Shown here piece by piece: positions 4,900 through 7,887 of a DNA stretch of 7,887 bases. Position 1 is the first letter of the stretch, and each line of letters begins with the position of its first letter. Made by a program: the position numbers and the translations under genes. This DNA is from Planctomycetota bacterium. Its GTDB lineage: Bacteria; Planctomycetota; Phycisphaerae; FEN-1346. Under the pieces are notes generated by a model that did no database searches, had not been told where the DNA came from, and was given only the letters and a program-made list of their open reading frames with translations. The stretch covers positions 1 through 7,887 of the forward strand of contig JAPLMO010000466.1 of the NCBI GenBank assembly GCA_026386995.1. The letters are read 5' to 3'.

Positions 4900-5466
4900 A
4901 TGTCAAGCGGCTTCTTCGAACCACCCGCTGGTGACGGCCTGGTCTCTGTAATCGATGCCACGAGTATCCTTGGGCTGAACAGGAAGCAGCACTTGTTCAA
5001 GGTGCTCAAGCGTCTGGGCATCGACACGCAGAAGGAACGCTGCTCGGCCCACGCAGGCCAGGCTATTGCCTATATCACAGTCGGCGATCTAGAAAGGGTT
5101 CGCGAGCACCTGGACGCACAACGGAATGGTGCCGCCGATACGGGTGGGTCGGCGGAGGTAGTCTCAACCGAGCGCGGCTGGTTCTATCTCATTCAGCTTG
5201 AGCCACAGCACGACCCGGCGCGGTTCAAAGTCGGTTTTGCATCTGACATGAAGGAGCGTCTACGGCATCTGCGATGCTCTGCCCCCTTTGCCAAGGTCGT
5301 TCACAAATGGCGCTGCAAGCGTCTCTGGGAGAAGACAGCGATTGAGTACGTCGCCGCAGGGTGTGCGCAACTTCATACGGAGGTCTTTCGCTCGGACTCA
5401 ATCGATGGCGTCCGCGAGCGTTGCGAGGCGTTCTTCGGGCTGATGGGCCCTCTGACGCGGCAGTGA
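4900..5466 (+). CDS. GIY-YIG (T5orf172/Mug113-like) protein with N-terminal HTH-like segment
   Basis: Probable nuclease-fold DNA-processing protein, 188 residues from ATG 4900 (195 if ATG 4879 is used, which lacks a ribosome site; GGAGA precedes 4900). The N-terminal part, from LVSVIDATSILGLNRKQ to ITVGDLERVREHL, reads like a helix-turn-helix or MerR-like DNA-binding unit. A short polar linker follows. The C-terminal part starts at GWFYLIQLEP, equivalent to the GIY strand. It continues with RFKVGFASDMKERLRHL, where KVG replaces YIG and an Arg lies in the following helix, then CSAPFAKVV, an EKTAIEY helix and HTEVF with a conserved acidic residue. This order fits the T5orf172/Mug113 branch of GIY-YIG. 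Whether it cuts DNA is unproven, since this branch has relaxed motifs. It is convergent with the KilA-N gene, 34 bp away. Visibly lower GC than gnd or recJ. Confidence 0.77.
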   Translation: MSSGFFEPPAGDGLVSVIDATSILGLNRKQHLFKVLKRLGIDTQKERCSAHAGQAIAYITVGDLERVREHLDAQRNGAADTGGSAEVVSTERGWFYLIQLEPQHDPARFKVGFASDMKERLRHLRCSAPFAKVVHKWRCKRLWEKTAIEYVAAGCAQLHTEVFRSDSIDGVRERCEAFFGLMGPLTRQ

Positions 5467-5500
5467 TTTGCACGCGTGAATTTTTCGGTGTCGAACATGG

Positions 5501-6325
5501 TTATCTTTTGATTTGTTTCAGTGCGGGCGACGTGGTGAGCACCTGCATCTGGCGGATGGCGATTTCGTTGAGGCGTTTGAGGCGTTCCCCTTGCGACAGC
5601 CCCATGTGAATGAGTTCGGCGTTCATGCCTTCGATATTGGCCAGCACCAGCAGTTGCTCGATGGTGGCATACTCGCGCATGTTGCCTTCAAGATCGGGGT
5701 TGCCGTCCCGCCATTGCTTGGCTGTCCGGCCGAAGAGGGCGACATTGAGCATGTCCGCTTCGTTGGCATAGGTGACCGCGGCCTGCGAAGGCGTAACGGC
5801 GGCCGGAATCAGGTGCGCTTTGATGGCGTCCGTGTGGATGCGGTAGTTGAGTTTGGAAAGGGTGCGGTTCAGGTTCCAAGCGAGCGACAGGCGGCGGTTT
5901 TCGTCTTCTTTGAGTCGCTGGAATTCCTTGATGAGGTATATCTTGAATTCCGGGCTGATCCACATGCCGAATTCAAAAGCGATATCCTTGTGCGCATAGG
6001 TTCCCCCGTATCTTCCGGCGGTGGCTTTCAAGCCTATGGCATGGGTCTTATTGCCCCACTCCTTGACGCTTATCTTGTAGTTGTTCAGGCCGGCCCGACT
6101 TCTAATTACGGCGAATTCGCCATAATTAAAGTCGGGGTTGTAGACGCTCTCCCATATGCCGAGAAACTCGACCGTGTTGCGATTTCTCAGCCAGTCCGAG
6201 ATGAAAAAATCGCCGTCCTTAGCCTTCAACATATCCGTCAGGGAGATATAGTCTCCCTGTGGGTACGACAGGACCGCTATCTCTGTTCCTCGAACCGCCA
6301 TGATTGTTTTTCTGGCCTTGCTCAT
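5501..6325 (-). CDS. KilA-N domain DNA-binding protein
   Basis: KilA-N (PF04383) is a DNA-binding domain named from phage P1 KilA, common in phages, large DNA viruses and bacterial accessory islands. The 274-residue product has it at about residues 22-140: GDYISLTDMLKAKDG (24-38), ISDWLRNRNTVEFLGIWE (42-59), KISVKEWGNKTHAIGLKA (84-101) and the signature GGTYAHKDIAFEFGMWIS (107-124) plus FKIYLIKEFQRLK (127-139). The remainder (about 145-274) is a helical region, NLNRTLSKLNYRIHTDAIKA (151-170) to the C-terminus, seen in bacterial members and of unknown role. The ATG at 6325 follows AAAGGCGGATCC. Length is typical, with no frameshift. Sampled 60-bp rows run about 47-50% GC against roughly 77% in a recJ row, a sign of transfer. 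It lies 59 bp downstream of recJ on the same strand, so read-through is possible. Confidence 0.9.
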   Translation of the reverse strand: MSKARKTIMAVRGTEIAVLSYPQGDYISLTDMLKAKDGDFFISDWLRNRNTVEFLGIWESVYNPDFNYGEFAVIRSRAGLNNYKISVKEWGNKTHAIGLKATAGRYGGTYAHKDIAFEFGMWISPEFKIYLIKEFQRLKEDENRRLSLAWNLNRTLSKLNYRIHTDAIKAHLIPAAVTPSQAAVTYANEADMLNVALFGRTAKQWRDGNPDLEGNMREYATIEQLLVLANIEGMNAELIHMGLSQGERLKRLNEIAIRQMQVLTTSPALKQIKR

Positions 6326-6384
6326 GGATCCGCCTTTATGCGAAAAACTGGTTCAATGAGACGTAGACCTTACGTTGCCCTGTC

Positions 6385-7887
6385 TTATCCAAACTCCTTC
6401 TCCGCCGCCTCATCACCGTACCGCCCGATCCAGAGGTCCTTGAGGTGCAGTTCCACCTCCGGTTTGCCGGAGAAGGTTGATATGCGGCAGGTGAAGGCCG
6501 CGCCGCAGGAGCCGGCGCGGCCGAGGGCGTCGCAGGCGGCGCCCATGTTCCAGCCGAGTGCGCGGCGGGCGCGGCCGCCGTGGGTCAGGTGCATCTCCAG
6601 ATGGTCGCCGCGGCGGCCGATGCGGCGGGGCGGGCCGGCGAGTTTCACCTCGCGGACCGCGAACACCGCTCGCGGGTTGCCTGCGCCGAAGGGGCCCATG
6701 TGTTCCAGAAGGCGGGCGGTCGCAACGTCGATGTCGGCTACGCTGGCCTCGGCGTCGACCGTCAGATGGGGCGTGCGTTGCTCCGGCGTGAGCATCTTCG
6801 CGGCCTGGGCCAGGAACGCCTCGCGGAACGCCGGCACGGCGGCCTCGGTCAGCCGCACGCCGGCCGCCATCGCGTGGCCGCCGTAGTTCGTCAGATGCTT
6901 CTCGCATGCGGCCAGCGCCTTATAAAGGTGGAAGCCGGCGATGCTGCGGCCGGAGCCCTGGGCGTGCCCCTCGGCGATGCCGATGAGGAACGTCGGCCGC
7001 CAGTACCGCTCGACGATCCGCGACGCCACGATGCCGATGACGCCCGTGTGCCAGCCCGCGCCTGAGAGGACGATGGCCGCATCGCGCTCGGGGTTGAAGG
7101 TTGCGGCTGCCTGGGCCTCGGCCTCCTGGAGAATCTGCTTTTCGAGTTCCTGCCGCTCGCGGTTGCGGCGGTCAAGTTCCTTGGCGATGGTCAGGGCGGC
7201 GTCAGGCCCGGCGGTCGTCAGGAGTTCGACGGCCTCGCGTGCGTGGCCCATGCGGCCGGCGGCGTTCAATCGCGGGCCGAGCATAAAGCCCACGTGGTCG
7301 GCCTCCAGCGCCCGCTCCGAGAGGCCCGCGACCTTGATGAGCGCCAGGATACCCGGATGCTTGGCCGCAGCGAGTGCCCGCAGGCCGAAACTCGCCAGGA
7401 CGTGGTTCTCGCCCACCAGGGGCACGACGTCGGCGATCGTTCCGAGGGCCGCAAGGCCGGTCGCCGAGATGAGGAACTCGCGGAACGGGTCGCTCACGCG
7501 CTGGCGCTGCGAAAGTTTCTGGCCGATGGCCCACGCCAGTTTCAGCGCAATGCCGGCGCCCGAGAGATCGCGGAACGGGTAGGACGAATCCGGCATCTTG
7601 GGGTTCACGAGGGCCAGCGCCGGCGGCAGGCGGTCGGGGTTCGGCTCGTGGTGGTCCGTGATGATAACGTCGAGGCCAAGTTCCTGCGCCCGCGCGGCCT
7701 CGGCGGCCCCCGATATGCCGCAATCGACCGTCACGAGCACCCGCGCGCCCTCGGCGGCCAGTTTCTCGACCGCCTCCATGTTGAGGCCGTAGCCCTCTTC
7801 AATCCGATGCGGCACATACACGCGGACGTTCGCGTCGGCCAGACGCAGGGCCTGCCAGAGGATCGCCGAGCCGGTGATGCCGTCGAC
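6385..7887 (-). CDS. recJ: Single-stranded-DNA-specific exonuclease RecJ, N-terminus beyond window
   Basis: RecJ degrades single-stranded DNA 5' to 3' in recombinational repair (RecFOR pathway), mismatch repair and base excision repair; it needs Mn2+ or Mg2+ and acts in the cytoplasm. 500 codons are present, open to the last base; roughly 70 N-terminal residues are missing. Visible in the fragment: VDGITGS (1-7, the end of the DYDVDG metal-binding motif), TVDCGIS (53-59), DHH at 78-80, GTIADVVPL (149-157), LGPRLNAAGRM (203-213), the DHHA1 motifs GSGRS (311-315) and NYGGHAMAAG (334-343), and the OB-fold region with PFGAGNP (399-405). All catalytic motifs inside the window are intact. An internal GTG at 7821 could be taken as a start but would remove the first motif, so the gene continues past the edge. 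High GC like gnd, so it is probably resident chromosome. Confidence 0.97.
   Translation of the reverse strand, partial: VDGITGSAILWQALRLADANVRVYVPHRIEEGYGLNMEAVEKLAAEGARVLVTVDCGISGAAEAARAQELGLDVIITDHHEPNPDRLPPALALVNPKMPDSSYPFRDLSGAGIALKLAWAIGQKLSQRQRVSDPFREFLISATGLAALGTIADVVPLVGENHVLASFGLRALAAAKHPGILALIKVAGLSERALEADHVGFMLGPRLNAAGRMGHAREAVELLTTAGPDAALTIAKELDRRNRERQELEKQILQEAEAQAAATFNPERDAAIVLSGAGWHTGVIGIVASRIVERYWRPTFLIGIAEGHAQGSGRSIAGFHLYKALAACEKHLTNYGGHAMAAGVRLTEAAVPAFREAFLAQAAKMLTPEQRTPHLTVDAEASVADIDVATARLLEHMGPFGAGNPRAVFAVREVKLAGPPRRIGRRGDHLEMHLTHGGRARRALGWNMGAACDALGRAGSCGAAFTCRISTFSGKPEVELHLKDLWIGRYGDEAAEKEFG

Noticed and set aside
4900..6325. A toxin-antitoxin or restriction system made by the GIY-YIG and KilA-N genes
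   Set aside because: The genes are convergent rather than co-directional, there is no methyltransferase or antitoxin-like partner, and KilA-N alone is not evidence of toxicity.
5513..6886. 457-codon plus-strand open frame across the KilA-N gene and the end of recJ
   Set aside because: It is antisense to two recognised proteins and spans the gap between them; no domain or ribosome site.
7819..7821. GTG as the true start of recJ
   Set aside because: The frame stays open to the edge and the upstream codons give VDGITGS, the conserved first RecJ motif, so the gene begins outside the window.

Overview
The window looks like chromosomal DNA of a high-GC bacterium. My best guess is Planctomycetota or a relative. 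The reasons are a secreted DUF1080 (3-keto-disaccharide hydrolase-type) protein, many intergenic palindromes and GC-rich codon use. This placement is inferred from gene content and style; no marker gene is present to confirm it.

Layout. Bases 1-1865 (minus strand) carry core metabolism: 6-phosphogluconate dehydrogenase (gnd), then, in the same direction, the first 107 codons of a PdxB-type 4-phosphoerythronate dehydrogenase that runs off the left edge. Bases 2242-3828 (plus strand) encode two proteins, each with about seven predicted membrane segments. They look like diverged tandem paralogues with a DUF4203/TMEM198-like pattern. Bases 4190-4786 (plus) encode a small secreted DUF1080 protein. 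Bases 4900-6325 hold an accessory-looking convergent pair: a GIY-YIG (T5orf172/Mug113-like) protein with an N-terminal helix-turn-helix-like segment (plus), and a KilA-N domain DNA-binding protein (minus) of clearly lower GC. Bases 6385-7887 (minus) are most of recJ, the single-strand DNA exonuclease, cut off at its N-terminus by the right edge.

The spaces between genes are unusually structured. Four separate elements, at 340-440, 1909-1983, 2986-3065 and 3959-4049, are built as two hairpins facing each other. Three of them begin with GTAG and end with CTAC, the layout expected of REP doublets (REPINs) moved by RAYT (REP-associated Y1) transposases. Their stems are unrelated in sequence. The gap at 3829-4189 also holds eight 7-bp repeat units and a nested inverted repeat.

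How the genes may relate. gnd and pdxB both lie around pentose-phosphate metabolism: erythrose 4-phosphate is the precursor of the PdxB substrate. The two membrane proteins probably act together. The KilA-N and GIY-YIG genes belong to domain families that are often fused in phages and large DNA viruses, so I read them as a mobile cargo pair placed next to recJ. I see no complete defence operon, CRISPR array, rRNA, tRNA or transposase gene.
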